64,000 nt of DNA, from the NCBI RefSeq assembly GCF_000744095.1, contig NZ_JQLI01000008.1:2356001-2420000 (forward strand), written 5' to 3'. Numbering within the stretch: the stretch's first letter is position 1; every line of letters starts with the position of its first letter. The DNA is from Cupriavidus necator A5-1 (GTDB lineage Bacteria; Pseudomonadota; Gammaproteobacteria; Burkholderiales; Burkholderiaceae). Shown piece after piece: positions 48,133 through 56,691 of the stretch. Position numbers and translations under genes: made by a program. Below the pieces are notes generated by a model, which did not search any database, was not told where the DNA came from, and saw only the letters and a list, made by a program, of their open reading frames with translations.

Positions 48133-48802
48133 TGATGCGATGGAATACTCGCTGCACGGCATGCTGCACGACGGATCGCTCTATCACCGCGCGCCGGCGC
48201 ATCTGCCTGCGCGTGTGCTGGCCGGACTGCCGCGCGAACCGCGGCGCCGCATGGCCCGCTTCACCTGGCCCACACTTTCCTCCGGCGGCGCGCTGGCGTG
48301 GGCAGGCGGCGGTCTTGCCGGGGTGGCAGCCTCGGCGCTGGTGTTCGGCGCGCTCATCCTGGTGCGACCGCCGCAGGCCGATGCACTGGGGCAGGCGATC
48401 GTATCGAGCCACGTGCGCGCACTGCTGTCGCAGCATCCGATCGATGTGGTATCTACCGATCAGCACACAGTCAAGCCGTGGTTCAACGGGCGGCTCGACT
48501 ATGCGCCGCCGGTCACCGACCTTGCGGCGAAGGGCTTTCCGCTGGCTGGCGGCCGGGTGGACTATATCGACCGCCGCACCGTTGGCGTACTGATCTACCG
48601 CTACCAGAAGCATCCAATCGATCTCTACATCCTGCCGGCGACGAACGGCGCATCGGCAGCGGCAAGCTATTCCACTGACGGATACGCGATTGCCCGCTGG
48701 CACCAGGACGGCATGAACTTCTGGGCCATCACCGATGCGGAGCCCGCGCACCTGCATGCCTTTGTACAAGCGCTCCGGGCCACGCAAGGCGAGCAGGAAT
48801 AA
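48125..48802 (+). CDS. anti-sigma factor (membrane), partner of the first ECF
   Basis: A 225-residue protein with a short cytoplasmic N-terminus, one membrane helix (about 55-80, GGLAGVAASALVFGALILV) and a periplasmic domain. It has no zinc-binding HxxxCxxC motif, so it belongs to the RsmN/ChrR-unlike, non-zinc type often found beside such sigma factors in Burkholderiales. The GGGAGCG before the ATG lies inside the sigma gene, implying coupled translation. Confidence 0.85.
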   Translation: MNDDAMEYSLHGMLHDGSLYHRAPAHLPARVLAGLPREPRRRMARFTWPTLSSGGALAWAGGGLAGVAASALVFGALILVRPPQADALGQAIVSSHVRALLSQHPIDVVSTDQHTVKPWFNGRLDYAPPVTDLAAKGFPLAGGRVDYIDRRTVGVLIYRYQKHPIDLYILPATNGASAAASYSTDGYAIARWHQDGMNFWAITDAEPAHLHAFVQALRATQGEQE

Positions 48803-48960
48803 ACCGCGCGCCGCCAGCGTTTTACTGATGCACGGCGCACCTGTTCCGAGGGAATCCTGGATCGCCACGGAGACAGAGCGTCGTGCAGCACCTAGGCACA
48901 GCCTCCGTGGCGACACGCTCTGTGCCTCGGACCCTGGACTTACCGCATCTGGAGATTGTC

Positions 48961-49188
48961 ATGAAATTCCTGATTCCGCTGGTTGCCGCTGCGCTAACCT
49001 CCTTCGCAAGCCAATCCTATGCCTTCGCTGGTCGCACCGACAGTACCTGCGCCGACTGCAATACCCACGTTGCCGGGCCTGGCGACCCGTTCACCAACGG
49101 CGCGAAGACAGGCAAATCTGAAGTCTTCACGGACGGCGAGAAGGTTACGGACCCGCGCGATCCGTTCACCGACGGCGCTCACGCCTGA
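48961..49188 (+). CDS. small secreted protein with DPFTDGA repeats
   Basis: A 75-residue protein. The signal peptide MKFLIPLVAAALTSFASQSY ends near AFA. The mature part contains CADC and three related units, DPFTNGAKTG, EVFTDGEKVT and DPFTDGAHA. Such short repeats occur in several small Burkholderiales exported proteins of unknown role. It lies 158 bases after the anti-sigma gene and may belong to its regulon. Confidence 0.6.
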   Translation: MKFLIPLVAAALTSFASQSYAFAGRTDSTCADCNTHVAGPGDPFTNGAKTGKSEVFTDGEKVTDPRDPFTDGAHA

Positions 49189-49356
49189 AATGCTGCTGTC
49201 TTGCCGCGGCCGCACGGTATCCGCTGTCGTGGGTTCCTGTGCGGCATGCCGGACAACGTGAAGCCGGTGCAGGCACTGAGAGGCAAAGCATGAGTACTGG
49301 TTCGGGGAAGACCCCGACAGCACGTGCAGGGCCCCGTGCTGTAGCCATGACATGCC

Positions 49357-49655
49357 TTGGGCGACGACCAACTCGCCTGGCTGAAGGCCGATCTGAAGGA
49401 TTGCTCATCCAGCACGCCGATCGTCGTCTTCGCGCACATGCCAATGTGGACGATCTACCAACCGTGGGGTTGGGGCACCGGCGACGCCGGCGAGGCAATG
49501 AGCCATCTGAAGCGCTTCGGTCCGGTCACTGTCTTGAACGGCCATATCCACCGGATTGTCTCGAAGGTGGAAGGCAATATCACCTTCCATACGCGGCGCG
49601 CTCGACGGCCTATCTGCAACCGACGGCCGGCAATGTCCCAATCAGCCGGTGCTGA
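49357..49655 (+). pseudogene. metallophosphoesterase relic (C-terminal part, frameshifted)
   Basis: The frame from about 49357 reads GDDQLAWLKADLKDCSSSTP, then VVFAHMPMW and VTVLNGHIHRIV, the late motifs (HxP and GHxH) of calcineurin-like phosphoesterases. After ITFHT a frameshift is required: the other frame continues ARSTAYLQPTAGNVPISRC. The N-terminal D-x-H and G-D-x-x-D and G-N-H-E motifs are missing. So this is a decayed end of a periplasmic phosphoesterase. Confidence 0.72.
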
Positions 49656-49817
49656 GTGGCACGGCATCAAAAAAAACTCCATAACCGCGGAATAAAGCGC
49701 TGCCGCGGCGCGTTTACCCAGTTGACAGGCTTCCGGCAGCAGCAACATCGCGCTGCCCCGGCGCGGCGTTCTCGACGTGGAGAGTGCTGCCCCGCGGCCT
49801 GCCTCCTGGAGACCGAA

Positions 49818-49976
49818 ATGAAAATGCTCCATCTGATTTCTGGCCTGCTGCTTGCCATGATGGCGGTGGCGGCGTGCTCCACCGACAGTGGCACGGATCC
49901 GTCGGGCAGTTCGTCCCAATCCCGCAGTGGCAGTAGCCGGAATACGGGCAGCGGAATGTATCGCGGCAGCTACTAA
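49818..49976 (+). CDS. small Ser/Gly-rich lipoprotein
   Basis: A 52-residue lipoprotein behind GGAGACC. The signal MKMLHLISGLLLAMMAVAAC places the lipid-carrying Cys at residue 20, and the rest is low-complexity Ser/Gly. It lies 25 bases before the second ECF sigma gene and may be co-transcribed with it. Confidence 0.6.
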   Translation: MKMLHLISGLLLAMMAVAACSTDSGTDPSGSSSQSRSGSSRNTGSGMYRGSY

Positions 49977-50001
49977 TCCGTCCTGCCCGCTGGCCCGAGG
50001 C

Positions 50002-50520
50002 GTGTCCATCCCGGTGAGCTTGCGCGACGATTTCGCCGCCTGCCTGCCGCAGCTGCGCCGTTACGCGCGCGCGTTGACGGGCGATGCCGCATGGGCGGAT
50101 GACCTGGTGCAGGACACGCTCGAGCGCGCGCTCGCGCGCACCTCGCTGCTGCGCGCCCACAGCAATACGCGCGCCTGGTTGATGACCATATTGCGCCACC
50201 TCTATGTCGACCAGTTGCGCAAGCGCCACGAGCTTGCGCTTGATGCCGAGGACCCTGTGTGGCAGCGGCTGGAAGCCCCGGCCGGGGAGGTCGACGGGCT
50301 GCTGCTGCTCGATGTGCAGCGCGCGCTGTACCGCCTGCCGCTGGAGCAGCGCGACGTGCTGCTGCTGGTGGCACTGGAGCAATTGAGCTACCGCGAAGCC
50401 GCCGCAATCCTGCAGGTGCCGGTAGGGACGGTAATGTCGCGCCTGTCGCGCGCGCGCGAGCACCTGCGCGGGCTGCTCGGCGGCGACGCTGGAAACATTC
50501 CAGGGTTTTCCAAGTCGTGA
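50002..50520 (+). CDS. ECF RNA polymerase sigma factor (second)
   Basis: A 172-residue ECF sigma factor with region 2 (RRYARALTGDAAWADDLVQD, then TLERAL) and region 4 (LPLEQRDVLLLVALEQLSYR, then VPVGTVMSRLSRAR). The start is GTG at 50002 (GAGGC upstream) or GTG at 50014. It is 10 bases from its anti-sigma gene. Differences from the first ECF in region 4 suggest a different promoter set. Confidence 0.92.
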   Translation: MSIPVSLRDDFAACLPQLRRYARALTGDAAWADDLVQDTLERALARTSLLRAHSNTRAWLMTILRHLYVDQLRKRHELALDAEDPVWQRLEAPAGEVDGLLLLDVQRALYRLPLEQRDVLLLVALEQLSYREAAAILQVPVGTVMSRLSRAREHLRGLLGGDAGNIPGFSKS

Positions 50521-50530
50521 GGCAGAGGCC

Positions 50531-51304
50531 ATGACTGACAATCGAAGTTCCACCGCGCCGGCGACAGACTCGGAGCTGAAGCGGCTCTCGGCGCTGGTCG
50601 ATGGCGAGCTTGCGCCGCACGAGCAGGTCGAGGTCGTGGCCGCGCTGGCGCAAGATGTACAGGCCGCCGCACGTGTAGAGGATTACCGGCGTCAGAGCGC
50701 CGCACTCAGGTCGCTGTTTCCGTTGCCGACGGAAGTGCACTATGTGGTGGTGATGCCGCGCCGCGCGTGGTGGTGGCGTGCGGTGGCCGCGCTGGCCTGG
50801 GTCGGCGCGGGGATGTTGCTAGGCACCGGCGGCGCCTGGCTGTCGTCGCGCGGGTCCGATCCCTGGGATCTCGCCCGCCATGCTGACCTTGCCTACGCGG
50901 TCTATGCGCCGGAGCAGGGTCACCCGGTAGAAGTGGCTGCCACCGACCAGGCGCACCTGGTGGCTTGGCTGTCGCGCCGGCTGGCGCGCACACTGACGAT
51001 TCCAGCGCTGGACGAATACGGCTACACGCTGATTGGTGGGCGGCTGTTGCCCGGCGCAGCCGGTCCGGCGGCACAGTTGATGTATCAAAACCAGGCGGGC
51101 GGGCGCCTCACGCTGTATATCACCGGGGCAGCGCCGCGGCGCACCACTTTCCGTTTGTTGCGCCAGGACGACCGGAGCACGTTCTATTGGGCCAGCGCGG
51201 GTGCCGGTTACGCGCTCTCGGGCCCGCGCAGCGAGCCGCGCCTGCGCGAGATCGCGATGGACGTCTGCAGCAGCCTGGGCGGCAATCCGCAAGCATGGCA
51301 GTGA
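50531..51304 (+). CDS. anti-sigma factor (membrane), partner of the second ECF
   Basis: A 257-residue protein: an N-terminal anti-sigma helical domain (LKRLSALVDGELAPHEQVEV, about 17-36), a membrane helix near 82-105 (WRAVAALAWVGAGMLLGTG) and a periplasmic domain. LVDGEL is the usual opening of this family. It shares the YxLxGxRL-like ending with the first anti-sigma (a C-terminal domain that ends near a conserved aromatic run), so the two probably descend from one ancestor. Confidence 0.85.
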   Translation: MTDNRSSTAPATDSELKRLSALVDGELAPHEQVEVVAALAQDVQAAARVEDYRRQSAALRSLFPLPTEVHYVVVMPRRAWWWRAVAALAWVGAGMLLGTGGAWLSSRGSDPWDLARHADLAYAVYAPEQGHPVEVAATDQAHLVAWLSRRLARTLTIPALDEYGYTLIGGRLLPGAAGPAAQLMYQNQAGGRLTLYITGAAPRRTTFRLLRQDDRSTFYWASAGAGYALSGPRSEPRLREIAMDVCSSLGGNPQAWQ

Positions 51305-51466
51305 GGCGCGGCGTCACCGCTGTGTGGAATAAAACGTGGCTCTGATCCGTTTACTTCATGCAGGACTGGCGTGGCTGTGGGTAGCGGACGCGGGCCGGCA
51401 GGCAAACCGATGTGCCATGAGATCCGTGAGGGCATACGTCGGGACATTGAGGTCGGGGTGATAATC

Positions 51467-51910
51467 ATGGGCAAGGGTTTGGCGGCCGCGGCGGCCGTGT
51501 TCGCAGGCCTCAGCTTTGGCGCGGCGGCGCCGGCCGAGGAATTGGAGTCGGCGCCCTGCCAGCAAGTGGTTGGACAGGCCGAGATTGGCGGCGTGCTGCA
51601 GGAGATCTCGGGTGTGGCCTGCCTGCAGCCGGACGGGACCTGGCAGTTGGTCGACGGAGCGAGCGGGGTGGTCACCTATGCGGCCCCCGCCTACTATTAC
51701 GATCCCTGGTACTGGGCTCCAGTCGGCGTGGGCTTTGGCGCCAGTGTGATCCTGGTTGACCGCTTCCATCACGTCCACCACATGCACCATGTGTTCTTCC
51801 GCAGGCAGGGGGTGATTGTTCGCGGCGGCTTCCATGGCGGCTTGCACCGGGGGTTCCACGGTGGGGGTGGCTCGCATGGTGGTTTTCACGGTGGCGGCAT
51901 GCACCACTGA
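51467..51910 (+). CDS. secreted His/Gly-rich protein
   Basis: A 147-residue exported protein. After a signal peptide (MGKGLAAAAAVFAGLSFGAA) comes a domain of about 70 residues (QQVVGQAEIGGVLQEISGVA, then CLQPDGTWQLV) found in many small Proteobacterial periplasmic proteins, followed by a Tyr/Trp-rich stretch and a tail of His and Gly repeats (FHHVHHMHHVFF, GGFHGG). The histidine tail could bind metals. The ATG at 51467 is chosen for the signal peptide. Confidence 0.65.
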   Translation: MGKGLAAAAAVFAGLSFGAAAPAEELESAPCQQVVGQAEIGGVLQEISGVACLQPDGTWQLVDGASGVVTYAAPAYYYDPWYWAPVGVGFGASVILVDRFHHVHHMHHVFFRRQGVIVRGGFHGGLHRGFHGGGGSHGGFHGGGMHH

Positions 51911-52088
51911 GAAGGGCGGACAGCGCGTCTGGTGAATTGAAATGCGCCGACTGGCTCCTGCGTCTTACTGAGTTGTATCGAACGCGCTGGGTAACCGTGG
52001 CACCAATGACTGCAGTCAATCGCGAGGACCTGTTCTAATGTCGATAGACTAGCCAAATCCCTGCGCTCCACGCCATCAGGCAATCCTC

Positions 52089-52295
52089 ATGTCAGATCTC
52101 GTCCCGCTGGATCGCCTTCTGATTCCCATCGACCTGAGCGGCGCGCGCGGCCGCAACCGCGCCGGCGGCCGCGCGCAAATCGCCGCCCCGGACGACCGCT
52201 CGGCGGCACCGGGCGTGACGCGGTTCTTGCCGGCCGAGTATCGGGAAGCGGTTGCGCGCCCTGAAAGAATCCGTTCAGCAGGAGCGGCGCCATGA
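52089..52295 (+). pseudogene. 68-codon ORF, possible integrase N-terminal relic
   Basis: The peptide starts MSDLVPLDRLLIPIDLSGAR, followed by GRNRAGGRAQIAAPDDRSA. It resembles the first 40 residues of certain tyrosine recombinases of Burkholderiales, which have GRNRA-x-x-x-x-QI-x-A-x-ND. No catalytic part follows. Its TGA overlaps the AraC start by ATGA, so it may now only serve to lead translation into that gene. The family call is weak. Confidence 0.35.
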
Positions 52296-53101
52296 GCGGA
52301 AAGCAAACGCGATACGAGGGGGACTTCATTGCCTGGACGGGGGGTGGCCTTTTCATTGGCCGTGGGGGCGGGCTGGTCGCTCCACACGCGCACTACGCCA
52401 TTCAGCTTGTCATCGGGGCGCCTTCAGGCCTTCAGGTGCAGTCGGGCCGTCGCGGACAATGGGCGCCTTGTGATGGCGCGCTTGTCCCCTCCCGCGCTGT
52501 GCACAGTATCGACGTCGCTTCTTGCGACTGGAGCGCAGTGGTGTTCATCGAGCCGGAGACACCGGAAGGACGTGCTCTGTCCGCAAGGCTGGGAGGGCAG
52601 ATCGAGTTCCTTGGTGGAGATGAGCTGGGCTCCCTTGTCGGCAAGCTTGAGCGGGCATGGCGAGTGACCGGGACTACCGGCGCAGTGCAGAGCGCCGCTC
52701 AGGAATTGGTGAGCTCGCTTTCCAGGACTGTCCCTCACGTTCCGTCCGACCCCCGGGTCCTGCAGGCCATCGACTACATCCGCGCGCGTTCCGGCGACAC
52801 ACTGACCCTCGAGGAGGTGGCTGGCGTGGTGCACCTGTCGCCAAGCAGATTCCGCCACATCTTCGTCGAGGAGACCGGGATGCCATTGCGAACCTACCAA
52901 CTGTGGCGCCGGCTGCTGCGAGTATGGGAATTCCTCATGCAGGGCGACAGCTTGGCCAGTGCCGCCCACGCAGCCGGCTTTGCAGACTCCGCTCATCTGT
53001 CTCGCACCTGCCGCACAATGTTCGGACTGGCTCCCTCGGCCATGCAGATGAAGGGACCGCTGAGCGAGCGGCTGCGCGTGCCGTCCCACTACCTGGGCTG
53101 A
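52292..53101 (+). CDS. AraC-family transcriptional regulator
   Basis: A 269-residue regulator. An N-terminal cupin-like sensing domain (AWTGGGLFIGRGGGLVAPHA, His at HAHY) is followed by a C-terminal double HTH (about 165-260; LTLEEVAGVVHLSPSRFRHI and LASAAHAAGFADSAHLSRTC). It ends 13 bases inside the 3' end of the convergent peroxidase gene. It may control that operon, although it is not divergent from it. Confidence 0.9.
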   Translation: MSGKQTRYEGDFIAWTGGGLFIGRGGGLVAPHAHYAIQLVIGAPSGLQVQSGRRGQWAPCDGALVPSRAVHSIDVASCDWSAVVFIEPETPEGRALSARLGGQIEFLGGDELGSLVGKLERAWRVTGTTGAVQSAAQELVSSLSRTVPHVPSDPRVLQAIDYIRARSGDTLTLEEVAGVVHLSPSRFRHIFVEETGMPLRTYQLWRRLLRVWEFLMQGDSLASAAHAAGFADSAHLSRTCRTMFGLAPSAMQMKGPLSERLRVPSHYLG

Positions 53102-54372
53102 GCGACAGGACCGGTCAGGGCGCCAAGAAAGGCCACCAGGTCGTCGATATCTTGCGGCGACAGCTGGATGGTCTGCCGCCGCACCTGTTTCCCGCCGGGT
53201 CGCGCCAGTTCGCTTTGGCCAAGCACGGCCTTTGGCGCCTGGACGTAGTGCCGGATCGCGTCCTGCAGCGTCGGGAACTGGCCTGCATGCATGTATGGCG
53301 CGCGGACAGCAACGTTTCGCAGGCTCGGCGTGCGAAACGCTCCGAGGTAGCCAGGGTCGTCCGTCGCCAGGAAGTTCAGTTCTGCACACTGTTCGGGCTT
53401 GGCGTCACTGTAAGGTCCCAGGCAATTGAACTCGTCAGCCAAGAGCTTCCGGATGGCATCGGCACGTCCACGATCGGGATTCTTCGGATTCAATGGCGGG
53501 ATGCCCGTGTTGTGGAACGCCTGGTCGGTGAGCATCGGGCCGTTGTGGCAGGTGATGCACTGTCCCTTGGTCAGGTACAGTCGCAAACCCCGAACCTCCT
53601 GGCCGGTGAGCGCATCCTGGCCATGACCATCGCCGGCGAGCGTGGACTGAACGTATTGATCGAACCGCGAGGGGCCGTACTGCACTCGGCTTTCGTAGGC
53701 AGCGATAGCTTTTCCCATGTTGGCGAAGACGCGATTGACCTGGTCCCGCGTCTCGGCCGGCAACGCAGCCCACGCGGCCTGTTCGCTCTGAGTGCCCAGC
53801 GGCGAGGCGTCGGCCGGAAGTGCCTTCACGGCGTGAAGCGGACCGAAGACGTCCTTGTACTGTGCAGAGTAGTGCTCTTGGATGACGCGCACCAACCGCA
53901 CCCGGTTGCCGCCGTGCTCTGCGGCGTCCTCCATGGGACCCAATGCCTGCGACCACAGGCTGTCCTTGCGGCCGTCCCAGAAGAGGAATGGCGCGTGGGA
54001 GGCACCCATCACGGGCATCGTCCTGCGCCTGCCCGTCCCCAGTCCCTGGCCCAGAGGTTTGCCGTCCTCGAACTGCCCGATTGGGGAGTGGCAGCTTGCG
54101 CACGACACGCGGCCATTGCGACTTAAGCGGGTGTCGTTGAAAAGCGCCCTGCCTAAATTGGCCGCCTTGATGCGACCCTCATAGGCATTCGAGGGGTCGG
54201 CTGGCCGCGGCCCCGCCTGGTTCAGTTGCATCGCGGCCAGCGTCTGCAGGTCGACCTGCGACCACGCGTCACGCAGAGGCGCTGACGGTTGAGACGCCAA
54301 CACCCGCACCGCGATGGGCAGCGCCAGTAGCGCGCCAATGAGCGTCGTCCCAAATTTGATGTTGGTCTTCAT
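53089..54372 (-). CDS. di-haem cytochrome c peroxidase / MauG-family protein
   Basis: A 427-residue exported protein (signal MKTNIKFGTTLIGALLALPI). The haem motifs are CASCH (about 91-95) and CITCH (about 271-275); FWDGRKDSLWSQA and FRTPSLRNVAVRAPYMHAG are typical of the CCP/MauG group, the last carrying the conserved Met/His region. It is a periplasmic enzyme that reduces peroxide or oxidises a protein side chain. Its ATG shares one base with the stop of the upstream gene (TGATG). Confidence 0.9.
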   Translation of the reverse strand: MKTNIKFGTTLIGALLALPIAVRVLASQPSAPLRDAWSQVDLQTLAAMQLNQAGPRPADPSNAYEGRIKAANLGRALFNDTRLSRNGRVSCASCHSPIGQFEDGKPLGQGLGTGRRRTMPVMGASHAPFLFWDGRKDSLWSQALGPMEDAAEHGGNRVRLVRVIQEHYSAQYKDVFGPLHAVKALPADASPLGTQSEQAAWAALPAETRDQVNRVFANMGKAIAAYESRVQYGPSRFDQYVQSTLAGDGHGQDALTGQEVRGLRLYLTKGQCITCHNGPMLTDQAFHNTGIPPLNPKNPDRGRADAIRKLLADEFNCLGPYSDAKPEQCAELNFLATDDPGYLGAFRTPSLRNVAVRAPYMHAGQFPTLQDAIRHYVQAPKAVLGQSELARPGGKQVRRQTIQLSPQDIDDLVAFLGALTGPVAQPR

Positions 54373-54818
54373 CACTGGCGCTGGGACTTAGGGTCGATGA
54401 CGATGTTGAAGGTCACCTGATCAGGACCGGGCTCCGCCCGGATGCCGAGCTTGAGCTCCCACCAGCCGCTCATGCTGAACTTCATGCCCTCGAGAAGATA
54501 GGTGCCATCTTCGATCTCCCGCGTCACGCGCGGTTGAGTCGGGTAGCCGTGACCGTGCTGCGGCATGCCGCCGCCAACGGCGAACTGTGCTCCCTTCACG
54601 GGCTTGCCCCCAAGCGTGGCCAGCTTGACCTTCCAGGTGTGCAATTGATTGACAGCAGGAGCGGGAGTCGGGGAGATGACGGCGATTCTGTAGCGCCCGC
54701 CTTCGGTGGACTTGTCGAGGGACAGGTCGAGATTCTGCGGAGGGGTGCTGCAGCCGGAGGTGGCAAAAAGCATGGAGAACATCGCCAGGGCGGACAGGGT
54801 CTTGATGGAGGCGTGCAT
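54372..54818 (-). CDS. YtkA/FixH-like lipoprotein
   Basis: A 148-residue lipoprotein with lipobox ATSGC (Cys near residue 23). After it lies an immunoglobulin-like domain of the YtkA/FixH type: HTWKVKLATLGGKPVKGAQF, then GGGMPQHGHGYPTQPRV and GMKFSMSGWWELKLGI. The MPQHGHG motif suggests copper or other metal binding. It is located between a DUF3703 gene and the di-haem peroxidase gene and is translationally coupled to the latter. Confidence 0.82.
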   Translation of the reverse strand: MHASIKTLSALAMFSMLFATSGCSTPPQNLDLSLDKSTEGGRYRIAVISPTPAPAVNQLHTWKVKLATLGGKPVKGAQFAVGGGMPQHGHGYPTQPRVTREIEDGTYLLEGMKFSMSGWWELKLGIRAEPGPDQVTFNIVIDPKSQRQ

Positions 54819-54830
54819 GAAGGGGGCCTT

Positions 54831-55187
54831 TCACTCGGCGGTGTCGATGACACGCTGCAGGTCGGCGGAGATGGCCAAGGGCTGGAAGCCGCTCACGTTG
54901 GCGCCACCTGAGTTGCCCGAGGGCAGCAAGCCGAAGGACGTGAAGACCGCTGCCGCCGCCACTCGCCACATCTGCCCTGCGACTTCCGAGGCCCAACGGT
55001 TGCGCAGCGCGAAGCGCAGCATCAGCCAGTGCATGCGCACATGCTGGACGGTTGACCGCTGTCCGAGCACATGCGCTCGCTCCAGGTGACTGAAGGCGGT
55101 ATGGAATTCGCCGCGCGATTCGGCGGCCCTTGAACGCTGGATTTCAGTGTTGATCGCGCTGTGGATGCGGTCTGCGAAGCGGTACAT
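54831..55187 (-). CDS. DUF3703 family protein
   Basis: A 118-residue protein with an N-terminal helical part rich in His/Arg (HTAFSHLERAHVLGQRSTVQ, then HVRMHWLMLRFALRN), the DUF3703 signature, followed by one weak hydrophobic helix and a Gly-rich end (LPSGNSGGANVSGFQPL). The role is unknown; homologues often stand beside metal resistance or redox genes. TGGAGC precedes the ATG at 55187. First gene of the minus-strand unit with the YtkA-like and di-haem genes. Confidence 0.75.
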   Translation of the reverse strand: MYRFADRIHSAINTEIQRSRAAESRGEFHTAFSHLERAHVLGQRSTVQHVRMHWLMLRFALRNRWASEVAGQMWRVAAAAVFTSFGLLPSGNSGGANVSGFQPLAISADLQRVIDTAE

Positions 55188-55618
55188 GTGGGCTCCAGGA
55201 GAGGATGTGTCGGTCCGTAAATTATTCAGACCCAAGCTCTCCAGGGCTTGAACGAAGAGGCCGCGTCAACAGCCTTTTCGTTCAAGCCGGCAACTCACCC
55301 TCCGAGGAATGACAGGGGCTGTCAAAGATGGTGTTCCGCTGCGCCGGAACAGCGGAATGCGGATCGAGATCGCCGCGACGGGCATGCCACCGGCGCCGAG
55401 GATCGGGGCGCCCCATAGCCAACGATCTGTGCCACGTACCCGTCTCTCCGCAAGGGCTGGAGCGGTTATCGCACACTGCATTGTCAGGACAGCTGTTTTC
55501 CAGGGTTGGCTCAGGGCGGTGAATATGTGGCTCCGGCATAATCAACCTACCGTTTATGCCGATACGGAATTTCCGTCAGGCGCGGGCGGACACAGAAACC
55601 AAGAGCAGGAGACGTAGT
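55188..55618. other. divergent gap with a possible IclR-family relic
   Basis: Promoters for the DUF3703 operon and the Bug receptor must be in these 430 bases. On the minus strand about 55320-55440 a frame reads WGAPILGAGGMPVAAISIRI, then PLFR, which resembles the end of the IclR effector domain (APVxDxxGxxVAAISVSxP). It is too short to call a gene and nothing before it supports one. Confidence 0.3.
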
Positions 55619-56617
55619 TTGAGCATCAACATTCGCGCATCGCGCACCGTACGACTGATGGCTGTCGCCATCGCTGGCCTGGCTGTCGGGCACACGGCCG
55701 CCACGGCCGCCACGGCCGCCGATACCTGGCCGACCAAACCGATCAAGGTCATCGTCCCCTATACGCCCGGCGGCTCGACCGACACAGTTTCGCGCGTTGT
55801 GTTCGAGAAGGTCGCGCAGAGCCTGGGGCAGCCCATCATCATCGAGAACAAGCCCGGTGCGAACAGCACGCTGGGGGTGGGCATCGCGGCGCGCTCGGCG
55901 CCGGATGGCTATACCTTCGTGTCGGTGCTGGCCGCCTACAGCGCGAACATGTCGCTGTACTCGAAGCTCAGCTACAAGCCGTCGGACCTGGTACCGGTGG
56001 CCGAGATGGCGGAGCTGCCGTTGTTCCTGTTCGCCAGCAAGAAGTTGCCGGTCAAGACGGTTGGTGAACTGGTCGCATACGGCAAGAAGCACCCCGACAC
56101 GCTGACCTTCGGCTCGAGCGGTGTTGGCAGCTCCGCGCACCTGACCGGTGAGCGCCTGGCGATGGAGTCCAAAGTCAAGATGACCCACATTCCGTACAAC
56201 GGCAGCGCCCCGATTCTGCCGGCGCTGATATCGGGCGAGGTATCCGTGGCGTTCGATCCGTTGCTGGTGCCGATGCCACACGTGAAGTCTGGCAAGATCA
56301 ACGTGCTCGCCGTGGCGTCGGCCAAGCGCTGGCCGGGTGAACCGAACATCCCGACCATGGAAGAGTCGGGTTTCCCGGGCTTTGTCATGAGCTCGTGGAC
56401 GGGCCTGCTGGCACCCGCCGGCACGCCGGCTCCGGTCGTCGATCGCATGGCCAGGGAAATCGCCGCGGCAACCCGCAGCCCGGACGTTGCGAAGAAGCTG
56501 ACTGACCTGGGCTTCGTGCCGGTGGGAAGCACCTCAGAGGAGTTCCGCAAGCTGATCGATCGTGACATCACCCGCTATGGGCAGATCGTGAAGGCGGGCA
56601 AGATCACCCTCGATTGA
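55619..56617 (+). CDS. Bug/TctC-family receptor, probable TTG start
   Basis: A 332-residue receptor. AGGAGACG stands ahead of a TTG at 55619, giving a good signal peptide (SINIRASRTVRLMAVAIAGL, ending near AATAA) and the mature start DTWPTKPIKVIVPYTPGGST. An in-frame ATG at 55556 would add 21 polar residues and has no ribosome site. It is a single gene without adjacent transporter membrane subunits, as is common for this expanded family. Confidence 0.88.
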   Translation: MSINIRASRTVRLMAVAIAGLAVGHTAATAATAADTWPTKPIKVIVPYTPGGSTDTVSRVVFEKVAQSLGQPIIIENKPGANSTLGVGIAARSAPDGYTFVSVLAAYSANMSLYSKLSYKPSDLVPVAEMAELPLFLFASKKLPVKTVGELVAYGKKHPDTLTFGSSGVGSSAHLTGERLAMESKVKMTHIPYNGSAPILPALISGEVSVAFDPLLVPMPHVKSGKINVLAVASAKRWPGEPNIPTMEESGFPGFVMSSWTGLLAPAGTPAPVVDRMAREIAAATRSPDVAKKLTDLGFVPVGSTSEEFRKLIDRDITRYGQIVKAGKITLD

Positions 56618-56647
56618 GCCCACTCTCAGGGCTCGGTCCCTGAAGCT

Positions 56648-56669
56648 GGCTACGTGGAGGAGTAGCCCC
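56648..56669 (+). repeat. 22-base hairpin repeat, copy 2
   Basis: Exact copy of the 22 bases that end the helicase gene (37074-37095), now in the gap between the Bug receptor and dienelactone hydrolase genes. In the matching frame it would read GYVEE and a stop. It can form the same 6-bp stem. Confidence 0.75.
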
Positions 56670-56691
56670 CGGTGTTGCGGCACTTCTCTTT

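Noticed and set aside
49818-49976. Small lipoprotein as part of a toxin-antitoxin pair with the ECF gene
   Set aside because: It has a plain lipobox and no toxin-like feature; proximity alone does not support it.
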